Of a DNA stretch of 64,000 nt, positions 26,001 through 39,934 are shown piece by piece. Origin of the DNA: Nectonema munidae (Eukaryota; Nematomorpha; Nectonematoida; Nectonematidae). The DNA lies in assembly GCA_030549495.1 (NCBI GenBank), contig JAUIRK010000793.1:112501-176500 (forward strand), read 5' to 3'. A program made the translations under genes and the position numbers. Each line of letters begins with the position of its first letter. Within the stretch, counting starts at the first letter, position 1. The notes beneath the pieces were generated by a model. It was not told the origin of the DNA. It saw only the letters and a list, made by a program, of their open reading frames with translations, and did not search any database.

Positions 26001-29000
26001 TTTATTTCTCAGAATTTTGAATTCATTTTTCAATATATCACGACAATGCGTTTTCATTATCATAAAGACTTTATTTCTTTTTTAGATTAGACCCATATTG
26101 ACCCACAGATTGATAGATGTTCTATAATAGTGATTTGAATTTCTTTTAAACTTAATTTGATTTCTGCTAAGATTTAAAAACAGAGACAACTTATCATAAA
26201 GTCTCCAAAAAAAGATTTCTGGTTTATCAAATGCGTTTCTTGAATAACCATGCCAATTAAACAATGAAACAGCACCAACAAAATCACAAGTATTGAACAC
26301 TTTTTTAGTGAACAAAGGATGCTCATCGAAATCAAATTTACATGAAACTAAAAGAGGTAAATGATCGGAAATATGAAAATGAACATTATAAGAAATATCA
26401 TAGGAATAAAATATCATAGGAATCAAAAATGATCTATGCGCGTCTCGCTAATAAATCGTGTGAACTTTGAAATGAATGCTTTGTAAAAGTAGGACAGCGC
26501 CAAATGTTTAAGAAGCTCTTTATATGCTTATTATTATTATTATATAGATTGTAAATAAGTCCAAATTGAAATCTCCTAAAAACAAGCTCATTTTATAATC
26601 ATATGGGTATTTTTCACGGAAAATTTCAGACCCATCCAGGAAAAGATCAATTTCATTAAGCGTAGAAATGGGCTTTCTATAAATATATTAGTAATATGAA
26701 GCGTGGTTGAAGCAGAGATCTGAATAGAGAGAGTGAGAGCTTCAAAAAATTTACTGTTGTATGCATAAAGAAAGCCAAGCCAAACATCCAAATGTCTCTT
26801 GTAAAGAAATCCTACGGATAGGATTTTCTATTTACAGAATGAAATATATTAAAAAAAACTTATCAAAGAATTATATTTTGCTTTGAGAGATTATTGCATA
26901 TTTTGTGTTATGCTATTCAAGTTGTACAAATTTATTCTGTCTTTGAGACCAGTTCATCACAAAGATAAATGAATCAGCATGATGAAAAAGATTAAACAAA
27001 CCAAGGTTATTAATTATATATCATAATTGTTAGAATTAATTATGTTAGGCCTACTCATCATGAACAGAGAAAGAAGTGATTGATTTAGTATATTCAAGAT
27101 TTTTTTAACCAAAGGGCATTTAAAACTACAAAAAAGAAGCATATAATCAAGAGAGAACCATTGTTAAAACAATTAGCACATTTTAATTTACTTAAGTCAC
27201 TTTTCCACTCACAATCTTTGTATATATGTGACTATTTGAAGAAGAGTGCGCACAAATGGCTTCAAGTTTTCTACAAACTTTTGTTGTGTGTCCAAATTGT
27301 AAACATTTGCTACACTGAATATTAGAAATGTATTCATAGCATTTACATTTACATAACTTAATATACAAATAGTAATCATTTTTCTTGTTGTAGTTATAAG
27401 TTCTTGAATCACCTTTAAATGCGAGTTAAAGAGAAGTAATAATTTAAACATAATTTTTTCAGACACTATAGTTCTTTCAGACCAGAGTTTTTCTTAAATA
27501 TTTCTTCTAGTAGGCCTTTATCACTTACATCTTTCGGAACCGTTATCTTTATTTTCGGAAATAATTACTTTGCCTTTTTTTATAGTTTACGTTGTTTTTT
27601 TTGAAAATACTTTCTACTTTTTGAAGATTTGATTGATCAGCTAATGATATTTTCATTACTTTTGGATCTTCCATGATGTATTTTACTTTAACATCGTCTA
27701 AGCACTTTTTAGCTAATTCATTTAGATCTTGATCATTTTTCACGTAGAGTACATTTTTGTTAGATTTCACAGCATCAGCATAGAACATTTTTTAACAAGC
27801 GGACTCCCACATGGCAGGCAACTTTTCAAGGCTGCCTTTTAAATCATCGAAGCCTTTTAGTTTCTATAACTGCACGTTTATTCTGTTCAAGGGAACATTC
27901 AGAATTATATAGATTTTTTTTGACTATTTATAGATGTGGGCAAGTTTGCTAGATTTAAACAATTTTCACAAACCCATCTAACACCTAGAGAGTAATGATT
28001 ATGAAAGAAAACATTAAAATTAGGGGATAACTTACTACAACAGTAGCAAAAGCACTTGACGCATTGAAAACAAGAAATCATATCTGGTTTTTTGTTTTCT
28101 TTACATTGAAAACAACTCCAATTTTCATTCTTTTTGGCATTCAGCATAAATAAATTTTATAAATTTCAATTTATACAAGTAAAATAGCCGATTAGGGAGA
28201 TCTATATATAAAAATTATAACTTCTTTCAAGCAATTGATTGTTAAAATTAATTAAAAATGTTGAGCATTATGTAGAACATTAATATTTAAAATGATACAG
28301 AATATAAATTTTTCCTTCATCCCCTGTCCCTCAAAGGGGGAATTTAAAAATGGTGTCCCCGAGTCGCAATCAAAAATGACCCCTTTTCCCTTTCCTGGCT
28401 ACTCTCCTACATACACGTCAATTATAATAACAGTAAAAAAGAAAATCACATGGTTATCCCAAATTAGAAAAATGGTCTAAATGCAGAGGAAAGTAAAAGA
28501 CTTGCTTTCTTGACCAATCTTTTTTATGCGTAGAGAAATGGACTTTTTTTTTAAACTTTATAATCAATTTATTTAGTTTAAGATCAGCCAGAAGTCGGCT
28601 GGTTGAATATTAGCAGATTTTTCTTCTGTTCATCCATAAGAGCGAATTGGACTCTCTCTTTCCTTCGATTTCTTCGTGTATTTTATTTAATGAATCTATA
28701 GAAACGGAAAAGTGGAACTATATTTACACGTATATAGCGGAAAAAACGAAAGCAATTTCATAATAGATATGAGTATATTTTGGACATGCATGTAGTAAGA
28801 TGTAGTAAGTGAGAGTACATAAGTGTTTTAAAAACATTCTTCAAATATCATCAAATCACATCGCATCCTTTTAAAAGAAAATCACTTCGATTGGCTCATT
28901 TTATCTGTCAAAAGTTTAAACGAATGAGAAGAGAATAATGCAAACATCTATACATTTCCAAGTTTAAGAGTAAAATACTATTTGAAATTTATACTAATAA

Positions 29001-32000
29001 GCCCTATTACTTTTATTAAGTTTATCCTTTTTCAATTTAAATTCATCTTTTTTCAATTTTTTTTTTATATTTTATGCTCCAAGAAACTTGACATAAGATT
29101 TGAAAAATTAAAATTAACATATCTACTTCAAAAAAAACATATTTTAAATGTAATGTTTTTTTTAACATTTTTTTTACTCTATAGCCTTTCAAGTTCTAGT
29201 GATGTGTTTTAAATTTTATGTGATATGTTTCAAATTTAAGTGTTCAACTTTAAAATTTATATTTGTAATTATTTCTATTTGAAATATTCCTATTTTTTAA
29301 CTCTATTTTTTTATTGGTTTTGAAGATGTTTGATTTTTTATAGAGAAAAGGATAAACATTGTATGAGAACATTTTGAAGCATGCATATGGAAGAATGGAA
29401 AAATGCTGACACACATAATATGAATCTAAACAGATATTGAATGAATTAAAGATGAGGCATCCAAAGATCTATTACGGAGATAAAATTTGATATAAAAAAT
29501 AACCAATTTTTTTTTATAAAAAGTCACACAAAACAAGTTAGAAGATCCCGCCTTGGGAACAAGGTGTAGCCAAAGAAGAAGAAGAAGAAGAATGAATCAA
29601 AAGATCTATTACTGGTTTCCATCTTCCAATTACTGAAAGTCTACTTTAAATGATCTGTTATCAAAGTACTTCTAAACTTCGAGGTAAGAATTATCAAGTA
29701 TGGGTGGTATTCAGTTCAACTTTCCTGTATTGTTTTCTCTAAATGTTTCCAAACAAGAAATTGTCAAAACAGATGAACAAAGAAATAAAATTCTGTAGAG
29801 AATAGATTGACAGTGAGAGTGAAATGGAAGAATGATGACAAATGTCATAATCAAAGCGCAGAATTGGTTTCAAAGTCTTCAATAATTTTTTACTCTATTA
29901 TAGCATTACAAGTTCAAGGGAAATGTTTTCACATTCAAGTGAAATCTTTTCAAGTTCAAGTGAAATCTTTTCAAAATCAAGTGAAATCTTTTCAAATTTA
30001 AGTTAAATGTTTTCAAATTTAGGTAACGTTTTTCGACTTTAAATTTTTGTAAGATCGGTGATAAATATTTTTACAAAAATTAATTAGTTTGCATTTTATC
30101 ATTTTTTTAGAACTCTAAAAATTTGTGAAAGATGTGGAATTCAATTTATATCTTCTCTCAACAAAAAATCAAATATTTTCAAACTCAATAAAAAATTAGT
30201 TTTCAAGTCGAACCAAAAATAAAACTACTTAAAATTCGAAAACATTTCACTTGAACTTGAAAACGTTTCACTTGAATTTGAAAACATTTCACTTGAACTT
30301 GTAATGCTATATAAAAACATAATTTGTTATGTCGTAATTATTTTATTTTTACAAATTTGTATATCGGCAGAAATTTATTAAGACACTAGAATATTCCGTT
30401 CAAAATTTCATCCTTTCCTTTATCTCCAATTTTTCAGATTTCTCAAATATGTCAAGATACCTTCATCTAGTTTTTGATTACGAACATATTAAAAATCTAT
30501 GTCCCAAGAAAAAATGACATTTGGCTACCCCATTACTATAAGATGTGGGGATTTTAAATTCTTGCTCTTTAATTCTATATATACCAATCAAAAATTTTGA
30601 TGATCAAAGTAAATACAAACTAAAACATCTTTCACCGAATCCACACACATATGTTAAATCCGTGAGAAAATGTGTTTTCAAAAACTTCTCGCTATGCCTG
30701 TGAAAAAAGTATAGCATTAATTTCTCCTTTGGGTTGCAGTATAACTAATACCGCGACAAGCCTTCAAACATGAATATCGCTTCTCACGGTCAACCCGACG
30801 ACTATCAAAGTGGACTGTAACTCTGTAAATTAATGAAATATTTTTTTTTCAATAAATCTTTTACACATTTTTTTGTTTGTTTGCTTTAAAATGATTATTT
30901 TTTAGTAACACTTTACGTGCTTCGAATAAATACCGCCCAATGTAGACGCTAGTCGTATTATTTTAATTGATATCATTTCATTAATAGTTAAATTACATAA
31001 AAATTTAAAAGTTTATTTTTGTTTACTCTAAAAATTGACGCATTAAATAGTTTTTACATTAAATTATAGAAGCATAAAAAAGCTAAAATGTTTAACCGAA
31101 ATTTAAAAAATAAGTTTTTTAGTAAAATGCTATATTGTATATTATATTATATATATTAATGATAAAAATATTTAAAACTTGAATAATTACTTTTTAAAAA
31201 TTTAAAGCTCTATAATTATATAATAATGCTAGAGAAAATGGTTGAGGCAAATGCTCGCTACGATGATGAATGCAAAGCTGTCATAGACATGCAAAGAAAG
31301 AGAGAGAGAGAGGAGGGAGAGAGAGAGAGATGAGATTGATCGCGAAAGTGGAAGAAACAGAACAAATCGTGACAAATTGTATTATATGTAAATTTGTGAA
31401 AACTTATCGATTGATTTAGTCAACTTGAATTCCTGCTTTCTTCTTTTTAATCTTGCGATTTACATGGATGGTGGAACAAGCGAGCGCTTTGCTCTTTAGT
31501 CATTTTGCAGCTTTCATAATGTCTTTATAGTAGTTGTTATTATAATAATACTAATAAGTGTAAAAGTAGTCGTTTAAACTCAAAAATCCCATTACTATGC
31601 TAATTGCCTTGCGTACACTTATTGATCTGTTTTCGATTGTAAATTACTCCTCATCATCATCAATCAAAATGTCAAGCTTGCCTGAACTTGGCGCCAAAGA
31701 ATATCAAAATTTGTGTGTTTTAAAGACTTCAAATACATTTGGTTAAGAGATAGTTTATTTTAAATAAACTTACACATAAACTTAAAAAGATATCCTTTTT
31801 TATGTGAATTTTTTTTTATTTTTTTTTTCATATCACATTTGTAGAATAAAGTAGACAACAAGAAACAACTACAGAAAGTTACCTTCCTACATAATAAGCA
31901 AAAAAAGGATAACTTATAGATTTTTTTTAATTTTTTTTTAAAAAATAAAAATAAGACCCAGTATAAAAATTTTAAAAATTTTGAAGTAATGATTTTTTTC

Positions 32001-35000
32001 ATTAACGCTGCTTTTTGCCTATGTAGGTAGGCGATGACGATTTCTCATTCCTCTTCTTTTAACTTTTTATAGTTGTTTCCTGTTGTCTGCTTTATTCTTC
32101 AAATTTGATATAAAAAAAACAAAAAAATTTTTTTATTTAATTCACACAAAAAAAGGATATTTAAAATATGACGTTTTAAAAGTTTATCTTTTTTTTGAAT
32201 ATCAGAATCATATGCTACTACAAGGAAACACAACACATGCCTTCTTTATTATATAGATATCATCCACCTTGTCCCTTCTTGGCTACGACCATGTCTACAT
32301 GTATAGATTTTTTCACAAGTTCTATTATTCGTGCTTCATTTCTTATACTGTTGAAAGAAATGTCGATAAATTTTTTTCCAAATAATTGTTATACAATTAA
32401 AAGTGTATATTAATTTTATTCATCCATTTAATTATATCATTTACGTATTTTTGTTTGACTCTTCCTTGATAGATGGAATCATAGGGTGTATAAAATCCAC
32501 GCATCCTGTGTTCGATTCCCGATCCTGACATCTCTATCTTTTGACTTGTAATAGAAAAGAATTTTTCCTTTGTAAGCAAACTAGAAAATGAAAAAAAAAG
32601 TTTTTTTGGTATGCCTTGTGTTACTCGAAATAATGGAGGGTGCATGAAAATTTTTTTGGGTGAGCAAATTTTGCGTTACATCAGTTTCGACCTTTGGTGT
32701 CTGGGTGCAGGTTGCAATTGACATTTCTGTGGATCGAACGGAGCCTGTGAGGTGAGGGTAGACATCACTATCTAATAATGCATTAATCGCTTCACCACGG
32801 CTCCATCCATGTTAAACATCATCATTAGATAGTGAACTTAATAAGGATACTCATCTTTGTCAGCTATACAGTGGGGTAAGGTGTATCTTACATTTCACAA
32901 GCACCCTACATTTTGCATCCCACATCGATTTTTAGTTAAAAAAATTTTTTTTACCTTAAAAAATAAGATTTTGATAAAGAAAATTAATTTTGTTTTTTAC
33001 ATGTTTAAAATATTTTGATCTATTTAGGTAATTTAACGTTAAAATTACTCAAATAAATATATCAACAAAAATCATATGATTGTCTATTTCCTCCTTATAA
33101 AAAATGAATATTGCTCATATTACGATACCATGAAACAGCTGAAAAGCAGAAAAAGAAAACAAGTAAAAAAACTTGGGACCCAAAATTTAGCAAAATTGGC
33201 CGATTTATGTCTTTCTAGGGACATACATGTTTAAGTCAATAATCTTTTTTACTAAGATACCTATAAAGAAAGAATGCTTTGAAAGATCTTTATTTCTGCT
33301 ATACTTTGAAATGATTTGATCGAAAGATTATTTGTAAGATTTTTGTAATAGCAAAACAAAACACAGGATGCCTTTCGAAAGATTTTTGTGAATACTTTTG
33401 AATGACATATTGAAGTTTTTTGAGCATTTTCAGAAGAAGCTTTATGATAAAAAAATATAATGAATGAGAATTTTTTCCAACAAAACTTAAACATTTAACT
33501 TAAAAAAAAGTAAAAATATATAGAGGACTTAGTAAAAAATTTTTGTCATCCAAAAAAGTATTGTATGTAAATTCTAAATGAGTTATTTCAAATCGAGAAT
33601 AAGAAGTAAAGGCGATGAAAAATTCTTTCAGTTAGAGATGTATTTATTGTAGTTTTTTTTAAAACACGAACCTGAACGTAATTAATCTTTTAAATAATAC
33701 TTCAATTCATTTTTTTAATTTTAATTTACACAAGGTTCACTAGTAAAAAAACCAGTAAACACCCTTGTCAAAATTTTTTCTAATGAATTTGTAGGATTTC
33801 CTAAAGCCAATTACTAACTATAAATAAGGAAAGACTCTTTTACAAAAATTCAAGAATGAATTTGTAAAGTTTACCAGTTTGAAAGTGTAACCAACCAGTA
33901 AAATTTGGGAAAAATTTAAGCCCAATTATTAATTACTGTTTCCGACTTTTTATAATTAAATAAGAACTAAATATTTTTAATTAAGCTTCAATGATAAAAA
34001 ATTTGTTAAGATACCTAGAAAGTACTAGCTTTATTTTTTTAATTTAAAAGGGAAAAATTTATTCGAAAAGTTACAAAGCATATTTATTGGTTTTAAATGA
34101 GCATTATTCATAATACATTTTTCTAAAAAACTAAGGATATCGCTAAACAACCACAGGAATAATATATCGTGAAAACTCATTATTTGAAAATTAATAAATT
34201 TAAATTTAACGCCATCTACATTTTGTTTCAAGTTATTATTTTGTTAGTGTTTTTTCATTTACTGAAATTTTAGCACTATTATGAGGCATTTTTTATATTC
34301 TCTCGAAAAAATTTTTTTTATGCCTCAGCCTCGCTTCGAACTGAAAACTATTTGTCATTACGTTTTTATTGTTATGACAACGTGAAAACTCGACGAAAAC
34401 TTTCTCTTCATAAGTGCATAAGGTCTTGGTTATTGATAATAAAAAATAAGTGCTTCTTGTAGGGTTTTATTTACTTATATCTGTGAAATGGCATAATTTA
34501 AAAACATAAGAAATATGTCTGTAACAGGGATGGATTTACCTGGGGGTGAGGGAGGCGCTCCCCCCCCCCTTTTATAGTTGAGTTTTTGGTTGGTGAAATG
34601 TACACACATTTAAAAAAATAAGCTCATATGAAATGAAATTATAAAAAGAATGTAGCAATTAAGCAATGTTGTAACCTTGAATTTGAATCTTTATGATAAA
34701 GGTTAAAGGTGGTGTGGTATTTTCATCGAAAAAAGTACTAATTTGCAACTAACATCGAGCTATGGATAATCTAGCAGAAGCGAGGCTTTAACCCAGAACT
34801 TCAGATTGATAGCAGCGCTTCTAACCGTTTAACATCGCAGCCACTAAACCACTTACGTTTTGATAACCCCCTAAATTTTTGACCAAGATCCATCCCTGGT
34901 CTGTAAGTATGCCTTTCTTCCTATCAAAAAAATGTTATCTTGTAAATAGTCAAAATTTCAAAAAATTAAAAATACAGTACATTTCAAAGTATTACCAGAA

Positions 35001-38000
35001 TTGCAAAAGGACAAAATATATGATTGCAAAAGGAGAAAATGAACTAAAAATGGTATGTTCTATATTATTCAGTTTTTGGCGTTATGAAGGGTTATTTAGA
35101 AATTTTAAGCAGAACTGAAATTGGCATCTGCCGGAACGGCAATTATGCTAGATCCTCTTCACTTCCAGGTAAATTACTTTGCCTTTTCACATCAATTTCC
35201 CCTCAAAGAGATCAACCATTTGACATTGTTGGCAAGGATGTAGCCAAAAACAATAAGACTAGTTGTAATCTTTGCTATCCTGTCTCTAAGACACGTGTCC
35301 TTCTCTCCTCAGCATACCAATTGCACTAAATAGATTAATGCGTAAAAGTATAGTGTTTTCAAAATTTCTCTATATCGACAAATTTTATTATGTATTACAG
35401 CACTGCGAAAATCACCTTATCGATTTTGCTTGTAATTAAAGCCTTATTCTTCATTTTTTCCTTTCCTTTTGAATCGCTTTCCACCACTACTTACATTTAT
35501 CTTGTGGTGTTTTTATGTCTGGTAGTGGTGCTCATACAAAGCCATGACAAAAATATCATATACACTGCTCCTTTGTTCATTTTTGAAGGCAATTCCTTCT
35601 TTTATTTTAAGATAGACTTCTTCAAAGCAGCCCCAGAAAGCGTTTGCATTTATGGAAAGGAGGAGGGCGTGATGTTCGTGAAGAAGAAGAACGGACTGAA
35701 GACGGGAGACGCTTTCGTTCTGTTCTCTTCTGAAGAGGAAGCGGACACCGCTCTCAAGAAGCACAAAAAGATGTTGGGTTTGAGATACGTTGAGTTATTC
35801 AAGAGTACAACTGCGGAAGCACAACAAGTAATCGCATTAACATTTTTTTACCTTATAATAATAAGTATTCTCGTTAACATCATCATCGATCCCAACCCCG
35901 ATTGAACACATACCTTCTATTTTTTGAACGAAGTTGAAAATATATAATATCTATGGAACAGATGGCACGCGACTACACAAGTTAGTATAGATTTGTGCTA
36001 GAGATTTCATATCATTTAACCCATCTTCTAAATCCGCACATCTGACACAAATGTGCCTTTTAATTTTATAAAAAATTTAAGACTTATATATTATTATAAA
36101 AAGTTTTCTTTGTACGTAACGTAATTTGGCATAATAAATATAACTGTAATTATAAAATGCTCGATTAGATTTTTTTCAATTTTTGGGATAACCGTCGGAA
36201 AAATTTGCCAAAAAGCAAACGAGTGATTGTACTTTATGTGAACATTTTAGTGATGTCTTTTCTGCATAAGAATGTTTTTCTTCCATAAGTTTAATGGTTT
36301 GGCAAACTATAATCCTTTCTACAACTTCAATATGAACAAGAAAACGGAATAAGTATTTCTGGATTAAGCTTGTAACCGGATATCGACCACAGTCTACATA
36401 TGTTGGCTTTACAAAAATAAATCGTCTGCTTTTATCAATTCTCTACAAATCTTCTGCTTTACATTAGATATCGTCTGATTATTCTAGATGTTAACGGGTT
36501 ATCCCTTTCGTAACCAGAAAAATCAGACGATATTTATTAAAAAGCAGAAGATTCATATACAAAAGTATTTGAAAAAGCAGACGAAGATAAATTTTTATGT
36601 ATCATATATGATACACTCGTCACGAAAGGGTGTAATTTTATCAACATTATTACTCGGAATAGTTTTCTCTGTTCCTTGAAGTGTTTTATCATTAAGATGA
36701 TTACTTCAAAAGTTATTTTAATTTTTTAAATATTTATTCTTCCTCCCTTACATTTTTTTGTAAAATGACTGAAAAAATATTTTTTCAAGATGTTGTTATA
36801 CCTCTTCTAAACGAAAATACTTGATCGATAATAATAATCAGTTGGATGAAGGAGCAAAATTTGTTAAAAACAAATGTTTTTGTAAATGTTGTAAGCATCC
36901 AACGACTTTAAAAATTGAAGATGAAGATGTTTGGAAATGTTAGAAGATCCACATTTTTAGCTAAATCAAAAATTTCATTTCAAAAATGGAAGCATTTGAT
37001 ATTATTTATCAAGTGGAAAATCTTAAGCTCAGAATTCAGGGTTGCCTCTTCTTCACATGGGGTGAACGTTCTTCAATTGATGTATTTAGGGTAATCCTTC
37101 TTCACCTTATCCGTAAATTTGTTTCTGCGATACTAAAGAAATTATTATTTCTCTTATTCCAGCCAGTTCTTTATCAAATACCCTAAAAAATTCAATCTTA
37201 AAGATCTCCTTTTCAATGCTTTGCAGAAAAATCATCTGATAGCAAATTTATTTCGCAAAATTTCAGAAAAATATTATAATTAAAAAAATATCACAATCAC
37301 ACCCTCAAAATATAAATGAATAATTCTTGGTTAAAATTGGTCAGTTAATTTGTTAGTTAACTCGTTGATTAGTTAGATTACTAGTTAGTGAGCAATTTCG
37401 CTAGTTAATCACTTAATTTCTTAGTTAGTGCTAGTTTTCTTGTTTGTTACAATAATACTAATCACCTATGTTAAAAAACTGCCAATAGGTGGTACATGTC
37501 TCTTCCTCGAAATGTTTTCTCAAAATCATCATCATCATTAATCTTCCTCATCTCCCAGACTCATCCACACGCTCATTTATTTTCCAAATCATCAAATTGA
37601 AAAAAATACGCTTGATATTTCAACAGCACATAATAGGCAAAAAGAATCATAGCTGTCACTCAGCTCGTTTATCAACCACAACACCTTGATACCATTCATC
37701 ATTGCATCATAACACACACACACACATAATATGTGTTATTCCACGGTGAAAAAAACGATCAGACTGAGGGAGATGAGAGACAGCACAAATCATGGCCGGA
37801 TTACTTTTGTGTGTGGAACACGGCATTGAAATTAAGTGAATTTGTATCGAATCGATTATATCCGATAATATTTATGATTGATTTTTAATGATATATTTTT
37901 ACATGCTTCACACTATTTTTTTAATTTAAAACGAAATTACTACTTCATAACTTTTTCGGTAGCAATAACACACATCTCTCCTCCTTGCAACAATATCCCC

Positions 38001-39903
38001 TCCTCACATTTGTGCTCGCTAATCGTTGTTTGATTTTTAAATCGTCATCCACATCTTGATGTGTTCTAACATCATCATCACCTTTTACATCACTCATATT
38101 CCTTCAACAAAAATACGTTGACACTTGTGGTGCAGGATTATAATTCGTTGACAAGTCTTCTCACTCATCATCACCACCAACTGCCTTGGCTACAAATCCC
38201 ATTAATTTTTTATCTGAAGCACTGGTGTGTGTATATGCTCTGAATGAATACAGTGACTGAACACATCAAACATTGCCAAGATTGTGTGTGCGTGTTATTA
38301 TTTACTTGTACAGCCAAATCGTCGACTTGACAATTTTGGATGCTGCAAACACTTCTTCATTCCGTGTATCTCTTCCGATCTCTCTTTACTAATCTTCCTT
38401 ATATTCCATTATCTCCCTTTCTTTTCTGCTCTTCTTTTCTCTTCTGCCATTCATCTTCTCTTCTGTAATGAAAGTCGTCTATATGAACTTTATTTCGTAT
38501 TTCTTGTCTTCTACATAAAAGGTATCCTTTAAGTTTTTGTTTGCATCGTTTTTCTTTTACAGTTCCTCCCATATAGAATGAACAGATTCTGAAAATGAAT
38601 ACACCTTTCCCCGCGTACCATTTGTCTTTTTCGCAATTTTCTAATTTGCCAACTTCATAATGTCCTTTTCGGGTGTGTTTCCTTATTGTGTCAAAAATGG
38701 CAAAATTTAGCCCTAGCAATTTTTTAACATTTTTATAGGATCTTTTTTTGAATATTCATTATCGGAAGGCATTGAGAAAAAACTTAACTAAAATTTGAAA
38801 ATATATAATGAAATTTTTGTAACTTCAATCCAAGTATTCTTTTTATATAACCGTGCAAACTTGTGATTCCATAGGAAGTCAGGTGAATTTCGCATCAAGA
38901 TTTCTATGGTCATGAGGCCGAATCATCCCTGAACCAAGTTCACAGTCAAAGTTAGTAAAGCTCTTTTCCTATTCGATGTGTTATACAGGACAAATATAAA
39001 CATTGGTCAGTTTATTTAAGACTGAGGTTTATAAGAGTTAACAGTGGTGTTTCATTGTGAAAAAAGACTAGAACTTGACACCACGATTTTATTTTCTCTT
39101 TTTATCCTCAAAATATTTTCAAAATATTTTTTTCTAAAAGTTATTTCATAATATAGGACACATATAGTTCAACTGTCTCCGAAAGGTAAACGTACCATGG
39201 GGTGTTTTCATCGCGAATGCACAATTGCGTCGCTTGTATCGATCTATGAAGAAATGTGGCTTGATGCGGGATCGAACCCAAAACTTTTAGTTATCAAAGC
39301 CTAGTATCTAACCAACATTACCCTCCATTGTTTCCGAAAGAACAATGCGATTCTGATTACGATATCAATTCTTCTTGATTTCAAAACTATTTTCAGTTTT
39401 GAAGAATGAGAATTATGGCATTCAGCTTGTGAAGATGTCTCATTCATAGGCTTAAAATTAAACTTGAAATAAGATATTTTATTTACTTTACATTTCACAT
39501 ATAGTAGCAATTCATACAATAGCATTTTCTTTCTACATTCAATGCCTGCATCTATCGAGGCACGTGCTTATCCTTCAAGGAAACCGCGTTCTATTTGCAA
39601 AGTCCTTCTTTATCTTATCGGACTTCAAGTATCTTAAATATCAATTTATTGAAAAAAATGTCTTATATTTCAAAAGAATAGATTTTTCATTTTGAATCAA
39701 AATTGAAATTAATAGTTATGATTCTTTCGATTTTGAGGGCTCATCAACTCTGTTTATCCAACTTTTCAAGTCCCTTTTACATCTCGACGAATCGGCTCCA
39801 TAATCGGGAAAAAAGTGTGTGCATGTAATAATTGATGAAAAAGAATTTGAAATCTAAATTTTGGTACAAAGAATTTTATTTTCAAATATTTAAAACCAAA
39901 TAT

Positions 39904-39934
<31 letters not shown>

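Noticed and set aside
27280-27325. CCHC zinc knuckle read as a retroviral gag
   Set aside because: It sits upstream of APE endonuclease and LINE-type reverse transcriptase on the same strand, with no LTRs, protease or integrase, so it belongs to LINE ORF1.
32490-32530. GTGTTCGATTCCCGATCC as a tRNA gene
   Set aside because: Only a B-box-like word is present. No acceptor stem or anticodon arm could be formed.
38399-38719. 106-codon - strand frame rich in Lys and Arg
   Set aside because: Composition follows the pyrimidine-rich + strand. No known motif, no splice context, and it lies within an ESRP intron. A real small gene cannot be fully excluded.
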